Counted from the stretch's first letter, positions 1-5,779 are shown. The stretch is 6,144 nt of DNA from JBBQBQ01 sp038317685 (GCA_038317685.1 JBBQBQ010000209.1:1-6144); one strand, 5' to 3'. Program-made: numbers and translations. Notes: a model not told the origin generated them from the letters alone.

Positions 1-478
1 CACCGCGCAGCGCTTCCAGGACCGGCCAGCCCCGGGAGAAAAGCTCGGGAGCCAATCCCCAACCAGTGCCAAAGGTGAGAAGCAGCGGCTGCCGCCGAAG
101 GCGTTGCCGAGCTTCAGCAAAATTCAGTCCGTTGCGAGCCCCGGCGGCAGTCAGCAGTGGCACCGCTTCCGCTTGGCAGGCGGAACTCCAGGCGGTGAGG
201 GCCGCCTCCAGGGTCGCCACGATTTCAATCAGCTCCAGGGCCGTACCCCGGTCCGGATGATAGCCAGCGCCGAATCCCTCCCGCCAGTGCTGCAGGATGC
301 GTGACACCAGCCGCTGCTGATCGGCGACCGGGGTCACCACAAAAAACTTCCCGACTCCGTAGGTTCGTGCGATCCGGGCGACGTCGTGCAGGTCAAGGTT
401 GGTGACCGCGGCGGTCACGATGGTACCGTGACGATCAACCACCGGGTGATGCACCAGAGCCAAGGCCAGTTTCTTCAT
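1..478 (-). CDS. SPOUT-type RNA methyltransferase (COG4752 / PF09936-like), 3' end outside window
   Basis: Reading leftward from an ATG at 478-476 gives 159 uninterrupted codons that run off the left edge. The product begins MKKLALALVHHPVVDRHG. It resembles the small SAM-dependent RNA methyltransferases of the alpha/beta-knot (SPOUT) type found next to trmD in Geobacter-like genomes. Supporting signs are the N-terminal strand followed by TAAVTNLDLHDVARIARTYG (about 22-41), the segment KFFVVTP (about 44-50), and the glycine-rich knot-like stretch LLTFGTGWGLAPELF near residues 133-147, where SAM would bind. The family is usually about 190 residues, so roughly 30 are missing. The ATG overlaps the trmD stop codon as ATGA, and the Shine-Dalgarno is poor (GGAG lies too far upstream), so translation probably depends on coupling to trmD. 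The RNA target is not known to me. Family is fairly secure; substrate is not. Confidence 0.85.
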   Translation of the reverse strand, partial: MKKLALALVHHPVVDRHGTIVTAAVTNLDLHDVARIARTYGVGKFFVVTPVADQQRLVSRILQHWREGFGAGYHPDRGTALELIEIVATLEAALTAWSSACQAEAVPLLTAAGARNGLNFAEARQRLRRQPLLLTFGTGWGLAPELFSRGWPVLEALRG

Positions 479-1221
479 GAAGCCCGTTGCTCCGCCACTT
501 CCCGCCGCAGCTCCTCCAGAATACGCCGATCCGCGTCGTTGAGCGGGGCCATCTCAAGCAGTTCCGGGCGCCGCAGCAAGGTTCTTCGCAACTGTTCGCG
601 ACGACGCCAGCGGACAATTTCAGCATGGTTCCCCGAGAGGAGAACCTCCGGAACCCGCTCCCCGGCAAATTCGACCGGCCGGGTGTAATGGGGGTACTCG
701 AGCAATCCGTCGCAGAAGGAATCGCCCGCCGCGCTGCCGCTGTTGCCGAGAACCCCGGGAACAAACCTGGCCACGGCGTCGATTATGACCATCGCCGCCA
801 ATTCACCGCCGGTCAGGACGAAATCCCCGACGGAGAGTTCCTCGTCGACCAGAGGCCGAATCCGTTCGTCGAAGCCTTCGTAACGCCCGCAGACAAAAAT
901 CAGCCCCGCTTCGGCGGCCAATTCCCTGGCGATCGACTGTCGGAAGGACCGCCCCTGCGGGGACATCAGCAGAACCCGACTGGCGGGAGCCCCCTCCCGC
1001 AGCGCAGCCAAAGCCCGGGCCACAGGCTCCGGTTTCATGACCATTCCGTCGCCCCCTCCATAGGGGGCATCGTCGGTCACCTGGTGACGCCCATCGGCCC
1101 AGTCGCGCAGGCAGTGGGCGGTGACGCTGATCAACCCCTTCTCCACCGCCTTGCCGAGGATGCTGCCGGCGAAGGGGGAGTCGAACATGGCGGGGAAGAG
1201 GGTCAGAACCTCAAACTTCAT
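475..1221 (-). CDS. trmD: tRNA (guanine-N1-)-methyltransferase TrmD
   Basis: TrmD transfers a methyl group from SAM to N1 of G37 in tRNAs with G at position 36, preventing +1 frameshifts; it acts as a cytoplasmic dimer. The 248-residue product has the usual family length and is full length. Visible motifs in order: MKFEVLTLFPAMF (1-13), YGGGDGMVMKPEP (54-66), LMSPQGRSF (85-93), CGRYEGFDERI (111-121), the SAM-knot region SVGDFVLTGGELAAMVIIDA (130-149), and GLLEYPHYTRP (172-182). D167, in DSF, and R152 align with the catalytic Asp169 and Arg154 of the Haemophilus enzyme as I recall them. The ATG lies inside the end of rimM (11-nt overlap) and is preceded by CGGAG at 4 nt. It is part of the ffh-rpsP-khpA-rimM-trmD operon. 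Identification is essentially certain. Confidence 0.98.
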   Translation of the reverse strand: MKFEVLTLFPAMFDSPFAGSILGKAVEKGLISVTAHCLRDWADGRHQVTDDAPYGGGDGMVMKPEPVARALAALREGAPASRVLLMSPQGRSFRQSIARELAAEAGLIFVCGRYEGFDERIRPLVDEELSVGDFVLTGGELAAMVIIDAVARFVPGVLGNSGSAAGDSFCDGLLEYPHYTRPVEFAGERVPEVLLSGNHAEIVRWRRREQLRRTLLRRPELLEMAPLNDADRRILEELRREVAEQRAS

Positions 1222-1750
1222 CGCGCTCCGGAATCAGGCCGTCCGGCAGATCGACCTCGATGCGACCGGCCTCCAGATCAATCCTGAGGACAAAGGCGCC
1301 GACCACCGGGATGAGCACCTCCCCGAAAGGCCCCTGCACGACATAAATATCATGTGCTGCTGTCGTGAAAAGATCGACCACCGGCCCCAGCTCGCCGTGG
1401 CGCCGATCGACGACCGTCAGCCCCTCAAGCTGGTGCCAGTAGAATTCATCGTCAGCCAATTCCGGCAGGGCTGTCAGGGGCAGGAAAAGTTCGCGACCAA
1501 GCAGCGGCTGAACTGCCTCCAGCGTTCCCCGACCCACCAGCTGTAACAACCACAGCCCCTTGTACGGCATCGACCGCTGCAGCGGAAAGGATTCCAGGGT
1601 CCCGTCGGCGGCGCGCAGGAATATTTCCCGAGCTTCGGCCAGGGCCTCGGAATCTGCCGCCAAGGTTCGAACCTTGAGATCCCCCTTCAGGCCGTGCGTT
1701 CCGACGATCGTGCCAAGATGAAAGAACTCGTCCGCCACCGCCGGCCCCAT
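1211..1750 (-). CDS. rimM: Ribosome maturation factor RimM (16S rRNA processing)
   Basis: RimM binds ribosomal protein S19 and helps assemble the head of the 30S subunit, including 16S rRNA processing. The 179-residue product has the two-domain form of the family: an N-terminal beta-barrel with the signature GTIVGTHGLKGDLKV (13-27), and a C-terminal PRC-barrel from about 101 to 174. The latter shows EFYWHQLEGLTVVD (102-115), LGPVVDLFTTAAHDIYVV (121-138), EVLIPVV (144-150) and VDLPDGL (166-172). The chosen ATG overlaps the khpA stop by one base (TAATG). A GGAG lies only 2 nt before it, so coupling rather than a free ribosome site probably sets its expression. An in-frame GTG four codons later is a less likely start. 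The end overlaps trmD by 11 nt. Confidence 0.97.
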   Translation of the reverse strand: MGPAVADEFFHLGTIVGTHGLKGDLKVRTLAADSEALAEAREIFLRAADGTLESFPLQRSMPYKGLWLLQLVGRGTLEAVQPLLGRELFLPLTALPELADDEFYWHQLEGLTVVDRRHGELGPVVDLFTTAAHDIYVVQGPFGEVLIPVVGAFVLRIDLEAGRIEVDLPDGLIPERDEV

Positions 1751-1983
1751 TACTCCATGATCTGGAGGTTAGCGCGTTTGCTCTCCCGGGTCGCCTTGGC
1801 GTTCAGGAGGGTGCGCATAGCCTTGGCGGTGCGGCCCTGTTTGCCGATGATCCGCCCCATGTCGGCTTGAGCGGCCACCAGTTTGACCAGGATCGAGCCG
1901 TCCTCGGCCTCTTCCTCGGAGATAGAGACCGCCTCAGGGTGTTCCACCAGGGACTTGGCGATGAATTCGATGAGTTCTTTCAT
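1750..1983 (-). CDS. khpA: KH-domain RNA-binding protein KhpA
   Basis: This is a 77-residue single KH-domain protein of the KhpA/YlqC family, a small RNA chaperone that in other bacteria pairs with KhpB (Jag/EloR). It begins MKELIEFIAKSLVEHPEAV and carries the GxxG nucleic-acid-binding loop in IIGKQGRTAKAMRTLL (residues 45-60; GKQG at 47-50). A second ATG lies three codons upstream at 1992-1990. I prefer 1983 because the AAGGA ribosome site overlaps that upstream ATG, leaving about 8 nt to the chosen start, and because family members normally begin MKEL/MKEF. The gene sits between rpsP and rimM, its common position, and its TAA shares a base with the rimM ATG. Which RNAs it binds cannot be seen here. 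Confidence 0.95.
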   Translation of the reverse strand: MKELIEFIAKSLVEHPEAVSISEEEAEDGSILVKLVAAQADMGRIIGKQGRTAKAMRTLLNAKATRESKRANLQIME

Positions 1984-2040
1984 GGAGTCCATCCTTCGGG
2001 GTTAGAGGCAACTCCGCCCTGGTGCGTCGCAGCCCCTGGA

Positions 2041-2310
2041 TCAGGCGTCCTGCGGGGCTTTGAATTTGGCCCAGATCCCCTGCGCCCGCAACAGTTGACG
2101 CACGGTATCGGTCGGCTGGGCACCCTGTTGCAGCCAGGCAAGGGTGCGGTCTTCCTTGAGGGTGACAAGCGGCGGGTTCTGCTTGGGATCGTACTGCCCG
2201 AGCTTTTCGATGAAGCGCCCATCGCGAGGGCAGCGTTCGTCGGCAACCACCACCTGGTAAAAGGGTTTTTTCTTGGCGCCACCGCGGGCCAGCCGGATTT
2301 TTACTGACAT
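2041..2310 (-). CDS. rpsP: 30S ribosomal protein S16
   Basis: S16 is a small primary-binding protein of the 30S subunit that contacts 16S rRNA. The 89-residue product starts MSVKIRLARGGAKKKPFYQV, the highly conserved N-terminus of the family. It continues with VVADERCPRDGRFIEKLGQY (21-40) and the middle segment QPTDTVRQLL (75-84 region). The length is typical (about 80-90). The ATG at 2310-2308 is preceded by a strong AGGAGG (2320-2325) at 9 nt, the best ribosome site in the operon, as expected for an abundant ribosomal protein. It lies 73 nt downstream of ffh and 57 nt upstream of khpA. Confidence 0.98.
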   Translation of the reverse strand: MSVKIRLARGGAKKKPFYQVVVADERCPRDGRFIEKLGQYDPKQNPPLVTLKEDRTLAWLQQGAQPTDTVRQLLRAQGIWAKFKAPQDA

Positions 2311-2319
2311 CTGCTTGTT

Positions 2320-2325
2320 CCTCCT
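2320..2325 (-). promoter_or_regulatory. Strong Shine-Dalgarno of rpsP
   Basis: On the minus strand AGGAGG lies 9 nt before the rpsP ATG. It is the strongest ribosome site in the operon, while ffh, rimM and the SPOUT methyltransferase have weak ones. This fits S16 being needed in much higher amounts than its operon partners. Confidence 0.85.
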
Positions 2326-2383
2326 GATCGGTCTCTTCGGTTATGTCTTTCCGATATCGATGAATCGAGTTCGCTGGGTCACG

Positions 2384-3736
2384 TCAAAAAGGCAGCCCCC
2401 CGCCGCGGCCGAGCATGCCCTTCAGCCCGCGAGGTCCCATCTTCTGCATCTGTTTCATCATCTTTTGGGCTTCCATGAATCTTTTCAGCAACTGATTGAT
2501 GTCCTGCACCGTGGTTCCGCTCCCTCGAGCGATGCGCAGGCGCCGCGAGCCGTTGATCACCCGATGGTCGCGCCGTTCCTGGGCGGTCATCGAGTTGATG
2601 ATCGCCTCGATCTTCTTCAGTTCCTTATCTGGAAGCTGGGCCCCCTGCATCTGCTGGAGGGCCTTGCCGGCGCCGGGGATGAGCTTGAGGATCGACTCCA
2701 TGGAGCCCATCTTCTTGATCGTCTGCAACTGGTCCCGGAAGTTCTCCAGGGTGAAACCTTCCTTGCGCAGGCGCTGTTGCATGGCCTGGGCCGAGTCCTG
2801 ATCGATGGCCGACTGCGCCTTTTCGATCAAAGACAGGACATCCCCCATTCCGAGGATGCGCTGAGCCATCCGGTCGGGGTGGAAGGTTTCGAGAGCGTCG
2901 AGTTTTTCTCCGAGACCGATCAGCTTGATCGGCTTGCCGGTGACCGCCCGGATCGACAGCGCCGCACCGCCTCGGGCATCGCCATCAAGCTTGGTGAGGA
3001 TCACCCCGGTCAACTCAAGCTGTTCGTTGAAGCTCTGGGCGACAGTAACCGCATCCTGGCCGGTCATGGCGTCGGCCACGAAGAGAATCTCCCGTGGCGC
3101 CAAAGCTTCCTTGATACGCTGCAGTTCCCCCATCAACTGCTGGTCGATGTGCAGCCGGCCAGCGGTGTCAAGGATCAGCGTGTCATACCCGTTGAGTTCG
3201 GCGAACCGCTGCGCTTGACGACAAATCTCCACCGGATCCTGGTCAGCCCGGGAGTCGAAGACCGGGATGTCAAGCTGGCGGCCAAGGGTTTTGAGCTGTT
3301 CGATCGCCGCCGGTCGGTAGACGTCGGCGGGAACCAGCAGTGGATTGCGTTTTTCCTTACGCAGCTTGCGCGCCAACTTGCCGCAGGTGGTGGTCTTGCC
3401 AGCCCCCTGCAGGCCGCAGAGCATAATCGCCACCGGCGGCCGCGCGCCGAGGTCAAGACCGTTCTCCGTCCCTTCCCCCATCAGCCGCGCCAATTCCTCG
3501 CGGACGACCTTGATCACCTGCTGGGCCGGGGTCAGACTCTTCAGGACCTCCTGCCCCACGGCCCGTTCGCGAACGGCGTGAATGAAGTCCTTGACGACCC
3601 GGAAGTTGACGTCGGCTTCGAGCAGGACCAGACGGACTTCTCGCAACGCCTCCTGGATGTTCTCCTCAGAGAGACGACCGTGCCCGCGCAGCTTCTTGAA
3701 GACCGAGTCGAATTTTTCCGTCAGGTTGTCAAACAT
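2384..3736 (-). CDS. ffh: Signal recognition particle GTPase Ffh (SRP54)
   Basis: Ffh binds 4.5S/6S SRP RNA and signal peptides of nascent chains, and docks with FtsY to deliver ribosomes to the membrane. The 450-residue product has the complete NGM layout. The N domain starts MFDNLTEKFDSVFKKLRGHG. G-domain motifs are GLQGAGKTTTCGKLA (108-122, P-loop), DVYRPAA (138-144), DTAGRLHID (190-198), TKLDGDARGGAALS (248-261) and GLGEKLDALETFHP (274-287). The M domain begins near 300, is methionine-rich, and carries the SRP-RNA-binding motif SRRLRIARGSG (397-407) followed by a methionine-rich helix around 415-433. The P-loop neighbourhood has Ala and Cys where many species have Ser and Ala (GSGKTTTAAKLA), which should not impair function. 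It is the first gene of the operon. Its ribosome site is weak (only GGG-like bases before the ATG). Confidence 0.99.
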   Translation of the reverse strand: MFDNLTEKFDSVFKKLRGHGRLSEENIQEALREVRLVLLEADVNFRVVKDFIHAVRERAVGQEVLKSLTPAQQVIKVVREELARLMGEGTENGLDLGARPPVAIMLCGLQGAGKTTTCGKLARKLRKEKRNPLLVPADVYRPAAIEQLKTLGRQLDIPVFDSRADQDPVEICRQAQRFAELNGYDTLILDTAGRLHIDQQLMGELQRIKEALAPREILFVADAMTGQDAVTVAQSFNEQLELTGVILTKLDGDARGGAALSIRAVTGKPIKLIGLGEKLDALETFHPDRMAQRILGMGDVLSLIEKAQSAIDQDSAQAMQQRLRKEGFTLENFRDQLQTIKKMGSMESILKLIPGAGKALQQMQGAQLPDKELKKIEAIINSMTAQERRDHRVINGSRRLRIARGSGTTVQDINQLLKRFMEAQKMMKQMQKMGPRGLKGMLGRGGGLPF

Positions 3737-3762
3737 GCCCGATCAGGCTTTCTCGGCTGGCT

Positions 3763-3782
3763 GGTCCGGCGCGTACCAGACC
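3763..3782 (-). promoter_or_regulatory. Possible stem-loop in the ffh 5' leader
   Basis: On the minus strand GGTCTGG (3782-3776) can pair with CCGGACC (3769-3763), giving 7 bp including one U-G pair around a 6-nt loop. It lies between the predicted transcription start and the ffh ATG, ending about 26 nt before the ATG. In GC-rich DNA such a stem can arise by chance, and there is no U-run after it, so it is not a terminator. Any regulatory role is speculation. Confidence 0.35.
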
Positions 3783-3815
3783 CCGGCGACCCCCTAAGGG
3801 AATCGCAAAATGCGA

Positions 3816-3844
3816 ACTATAGTGAAGGCCTCCGACCTTGTCAA
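3816..3844 (-). promoter_or_regulatory. Sigma70-like promoter of the ffh-rpsP-khpA-rimM-trmD operon
   Basis: On the minus strand a perfect -35 box TTGACA (3844-3839) is separated by exactly 17 nt from TATAGT (3821-3816), which matches the -10 consensus at five of six positions. Transcription should start near 3808-3810, giving a leader of about 72 nt before the ffh ATG. It lies in the gap between the DUF3343 stop and ffh, so the operon can be transcribed independently of the upstream gene. The surrounding DNA is GC-rich, which makes this match stand out. Confidence 0.85.
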
Positions 3845-3878
3845 GGGAAAAACCTCGCCAAAGCCAAGCGTTCCGGCC

Positions 3879-4130
3879 CTAATAAGGCTGGTAGTCGTTC
3901 CCCTCACGACGGTAGAGTTCGACCCCCGCCAGACCGGCCGCCGCGAGGACCGCCTGCACCCGGGCATGGTCGCTTTCGGCATATCGAATCGCCAGGCCGC
4001 AGTCCGAGGTCAACTGCCGCGGCACCGGAATCAACAACATCTCAATCCCCTGCAGTTTGAGAAGCTTTTCCGCCTGCATAACCCGATGGACCGAATTGAA
4101 AACTGCCACCAGATCGCCTTCCTTGACCAT
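3879..4130 (-). CDS. DUF3343 small protein (putative Se/S carrier-like, PF11823)
   Basis: This is an 83-residue soluble protein starting MVKEGDLVAVFNSVHRVMQA. It matches the DUF3343 pattern: a first strand (LVAVF, 7-11), a helix with AEKLLK (20-25), then IPVPRQLTSDCGLAIRY (34-50), whose PVPR and CG pair with a single Cys44 is the hallmark of the family. A second helix and strand follow to a short C-terminal tail ending NDYQPY. Pfam names the family Se/S carrier-like, but to my knowledge no biochemical role is proven. Cys44 is the only cysteine, consistent with persulfide or selenium chemistry (inference). The start is well supported: GGAGG at 4140-4144 lies 9 nt before the ATG. There is no selenium gene in the window. 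It stops 143 nt before ffh, and no terminator separates the two, so read-through into the ffh operon is possible. Confidence 0.85.
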   Translation of the reverse strand: MVKEGDLVAVFNSVHRVMQAEKLLKLQGIEMLLIPVPRQLTSDCGLAIRYAESDHARVQAVLAAAGLAGVELYRREGNDYQPY

Positions 4131-4198
4131 CCTTTCAAACCTCCACCAGATTCTGGAACCATCATGCCACCGGACCGTCGGGGGCGCAAGTTGGTGCG

Positions 4199-4228
4199 TT
4201 GACAGGGCCGCGGGGTTGCGGGTAGACT
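4199..4228 (+). promoter_or_regulatory. Sigma70-like promoter for the membrane protein-DUF721 unit
   Basis: TTGACA (4199-4204) is a perfect -35 box, followed after 18 nt by TAGACT (4223-4228), a 4-of-6 match to the -10 consensus. Transcription would start near 4235, giving a leader of about 65 nt before the TTG start at 4300. It is correctly placed and oriented, directly upstream of the first plus-strand gene. Confidence 0.65.
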
Positions 4229-4234
4229 GCAGGC

Positions 4235-4264
4235 ATTAAATTCAGGGGCTTTTCTCAGTCCCAA
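4235..4264 (-). promoter_or_regulatory. Candidate promoter for the DUF3343 gene, facing the plus-strand promoter
   Basis: On the minus strand TTGGGA (4264-4259; 4 of 6) is followed after 18 nt by TTTAAT (4240-4235; 5 of 6). Transcription would start near 4228 and give a leader of about 98 nt before the DUF3343 ATG. The -35 match is modest. It lies immediately beyond the plus-strand promoter in the opposite direction, so the two start sites would nearly coincide. Confidence 0.4.
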
Positions 4265-4299
4265 GCGCAGTCGCACGACGGCGCCCGGAAAGGAACCGT

Positions 4300-4557
4300 T
4301 TGGACCTCCACCAGTTGATCGCCCTCACTGCCCTGCTCGGATTCGCCTTCTTCGCCAATCTTCCCCTCGGTTACCTGCGTGAAGGGGCCGACAAGTATTC
4401 CTTTCGGTGGTTTCTCTACATCCACCTGTCGATCCCTTTCATCATTGTCATCCGGCTGCACTCCGGATTCAGCTGGAGAGTTATTCCGCTGACCCTGGGA
4501 TGTGCTGTCGCCGGACAGATCGTCGGCAGCCGGTTACGGCGACGGGCGCTGCGATGA
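4300..4557 (+). CDS. Small three-helix membrane protein of unknown function, upstream of DUF721 gene
   Basis: The 85-residue product has three hydrophobic segments, about residues 6-26, 37-53 and 60-76, and a strongly basic tail (RLRRRALR, 78-85). By the positive-inside rule the first loop (R27, K32, R36) and the C-terminus would be cytoplasmic. The start is a TTG, supported by AAGGA (4290-4294) 5 nt before it; there is no other internal Met. I recognise no enzymatic motif and no named family, though I believe similar small proteins occur in Desulfuromonadia. It overlaps the DUF721 gene as ATGA (4554-4557) and follows a good promoter, so the two are very likely co-transcribed and translationally coupled. 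The overlap suggests a functional or at least dosage link, which is inference. Confidence 0.8.
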   Translation: MDLHQLIALTALLGFAFFANLPLGYLREGADKYSFRWFLYIHLSIPFIIVIRLHSGFSWRVIPLTLGCAVAGQIVGSRLRRRALR

Positions 4558-5063
4558 GCACTCCGCCTCGCACCCCGCTGCGTCGCGCCACCGGGGTCGG
4601 CGCGGTCCTCCAGGACTGGCTGCGCCAGCGCGGTGTGGCGGACCGTCTGCGCGCTTACCGCGCCTGGCAGCTCTGGAACGAGGTGGTCGGGCCGCAGATC
4701 GCTGCCCGGGCCCAGCCGAGCGGTATCCGCGACGGGGTCCTGGAGATCAAGGTCGACCAGCCGGTCTGGATGCAGCAGTTGCAGCTGATGAAACCGCAAA
4801 TCCTGGCCCGCCTCAACCAGCGCCTCGGAGGAGAGGTCTTTCGGGACATTTACCTGCGCCGCGGCAGCCCCGCCCCTGTTCCCAAAACCCCGCCCCCGCC
4901 CAAGCCTTTGCCGCCCCTGACGGCTGCAGAGGAGGCCCAGATTGATGAGGTCCTGAAGGAGTTGGCTGATCCGGAGCTGCGGGAAGGCCTGCGACGGGTC
5001 CTGCAACTTCAAGCCCGGCTCAGCACCTTGCGGCGCAGCACCGATCAGACTCCTTCGCCGTAA
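4554..5063 (+). CDS. DUF721 / DciA-family protein (putative replicative helicase loader)
   Basis: The 169-residue product carries an N-terminal DUF721 domain, roughly residues 10-100. Signature segments are GVGAVLQDWLRQRGVADRL (14-32), AWQLWNEVVGPQIAARAQP (37-55), GVLEIKVDQPVWMQQLQ (61-77) and LARLNQRLGGEVFRDIYLR (84-102). In DciA this KH-like fold works with the DnaB replicative helicase in bacteria lacking a DnaC/DnaI loader. A proline-rich linker (about 105-121) follows, then a predicted helical C-terminal part with EEAQIDEVLKELADPELREG (126-145). Start ATG 4554 matches the domain; a longer in-frame reading upstream would overlap the membrane protein gene entirely and is unlikely. The ribosome site is weak, so coupling by the ATGA overlap is probable. 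The end overlaps the opposing methyltransferase gene by 19 bp. Family is confident; helicase-loading role here is inferred. Confidence 0.88.
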   Translation: MSTPPRTPLRRATGVGAVLQDWLRQRGVADRLRAYRAWQLWNEVVGPQIAARAQPSGIRDGVLEIKVDQPVWMQQLQLMKPQILARLNQRLGGEVFRDIYLRRGSPAPVPKTPPPPKPLPPLTAAEEAQIDEVLKELADPELREGLRRVLQLQARLSTLRRSTDQTPSP

Positions 5064-5779
5064 ATCGACCGCACTTCAGCCCCATACCCTCCCCCCTCAT
5101 AAATAAAAAACGGCGGTTCGATCTTCAGCCCCGGCCGCCCCCGTTTGCGACCCTCCACCAAAACCATTCGCGCCGGGTCATCGACGCGCCCGTGGACAGT
5201 GCGAAGACGTTTCGGCTCGAGCCCCTGAAGGCGCATGCCCTCCAGCAGATCGGCCAGCCGCTCCGCAAGAAAGACGACAAAAAACCGCCCTCCATCTCCA
5301 AGCAGAAATCCCGCCGCTTTCAGGAAGTCTTCCAAATTTCCGGCCAATTCATGTCGGGCGGCGGCCCTTTCACCGGCCGGAGACAGTCGCCCGTTCCCCG
5401 GCTGCCGAAACGGTGGATTGGCCAAAACGACTTGAAATCCTTGGGCCGGCAGTATTTCCCGCACCGCCCGCAGATCGTGGTGCAGAATCTCGATGCGCCC
5501 CTCAAGGCCGTTCAGGGCCACGTTGCGGCGCGCCCGGTCCGCAAGGTCCGCCTGAATTTCGACTCCGACCAGCCGACCGCCATCGGTTCGACGGGCCAGC
5601 AACAGAGGAATGACCCCGGCCCCGGTTCCCAGATCGACGACCGAATCCTTCTCCTTGACCCGCGCGAAGGCGCAAAGAAGGAGGGGATCGAGAGAGATCC
5701 GGTAGCCGTTACGCCCCTGAATGATCCGCAAGTCTAAATTCGTAAACTCGTCAATGGTCTCGTCCATCTCCAGAGTCAT
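5045..5779 (-). CDS. TrmN6-like SAM-dependent methyltransferase (COG4123, tRNA1(Val) A37-N6 type)
   Basis: In E. coli the family member TrmN6/YfiC makes m6A at A37 of tRNA1(Val). The 244-residue product shows the Rossmann methyltransferase core. It has the family N-terminal segment GRNGYRISLDPLLLCAFA (22-39), SAM motif I VVDLGTGAGVIPLLLARR (47-64), the acidic end of strand 2 in VGVEIQ (71-76), and the catalytic NPPF (121-124) characteristic of N6-adenine methylation. The C-terminus (PPFFIYEGGGYGAEVRSIY) also fits the family. I chose ATG 5779 over an upstream TTG at 5791, because the GGGAG and purine run that would serve as ribosome site lies between them, directly before the ATG. The gene converges on and overlaps the DUF721 gene. 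It is monocistronic or followed only by antisense. The exact tRNA target in this organism is inferred. Confidence 0.9.
   Translation of the reverse strand: MTLEMDETIDEFTNLDLRIIQGRNGYRISLDPLLLCAFARVKEKDSVVDLGTGAGVIPLLLARRTDGGRLVGVEIQADLADRARRNVALNGLEGRIEILHHDLRAVREILPAQGFQVVLANPPFRQPGNGRLSPAGERAAARHELAGNLEDFLKAAGFLLGDGGRFFVVFLAERLADLLEGMRLQGLEPKRLRTVHGRVDDPARMVLVEGRKRGRPGLKIEPPFFIYEGGGYGAEVRSIYGEGV

Noticed and set aside
487..1287. 266-codon open frame on plus strand
   Set aside because: Antisense to trmD and the end of rimM, both of which are certain. No domain or ribosome site supports it.
1984..1992. Upstream ATG as the khpA start, adding three residues
   Set aside because: The AAGGA ribosome site overlaps this ATG, leaving no spacing, whereas the ATG at 1983 has about 8 nt and matches the usual family N-terminus.
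2382..2387. TTGACG on the minus strand at the end of ffh as a -35 box for rpsP
   Set aside because: The match is 5 of 6, but no acceptable -10 box lies 16-18 nt downstream (best about 3 of 6), and the hexamer partly is the ffh stop context.
2273..4060. Very long open frame on plus strand (595 codons from a TTG)
   Set aside because: It runs antisense across ffh and over the gene boundaries and ffh promoter; its composition is rich in His, Arg and Pro with no recognisable domain. Such frames are expected opposite GC-rich genes with strong codon bias.
4163..4191. TTGCGC-17-CATGAT on the minus strand as the DUF3343 promoter
   Set aside because: The -35 half is poor and the spacer very GC-rich; the candidate at 4235-4264 fits better.
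4416..5012. 198-codon open frame on minus strand
   Set aside because: Opposite the well-supported membrane protein and DUF721 genes; no motif recognised.
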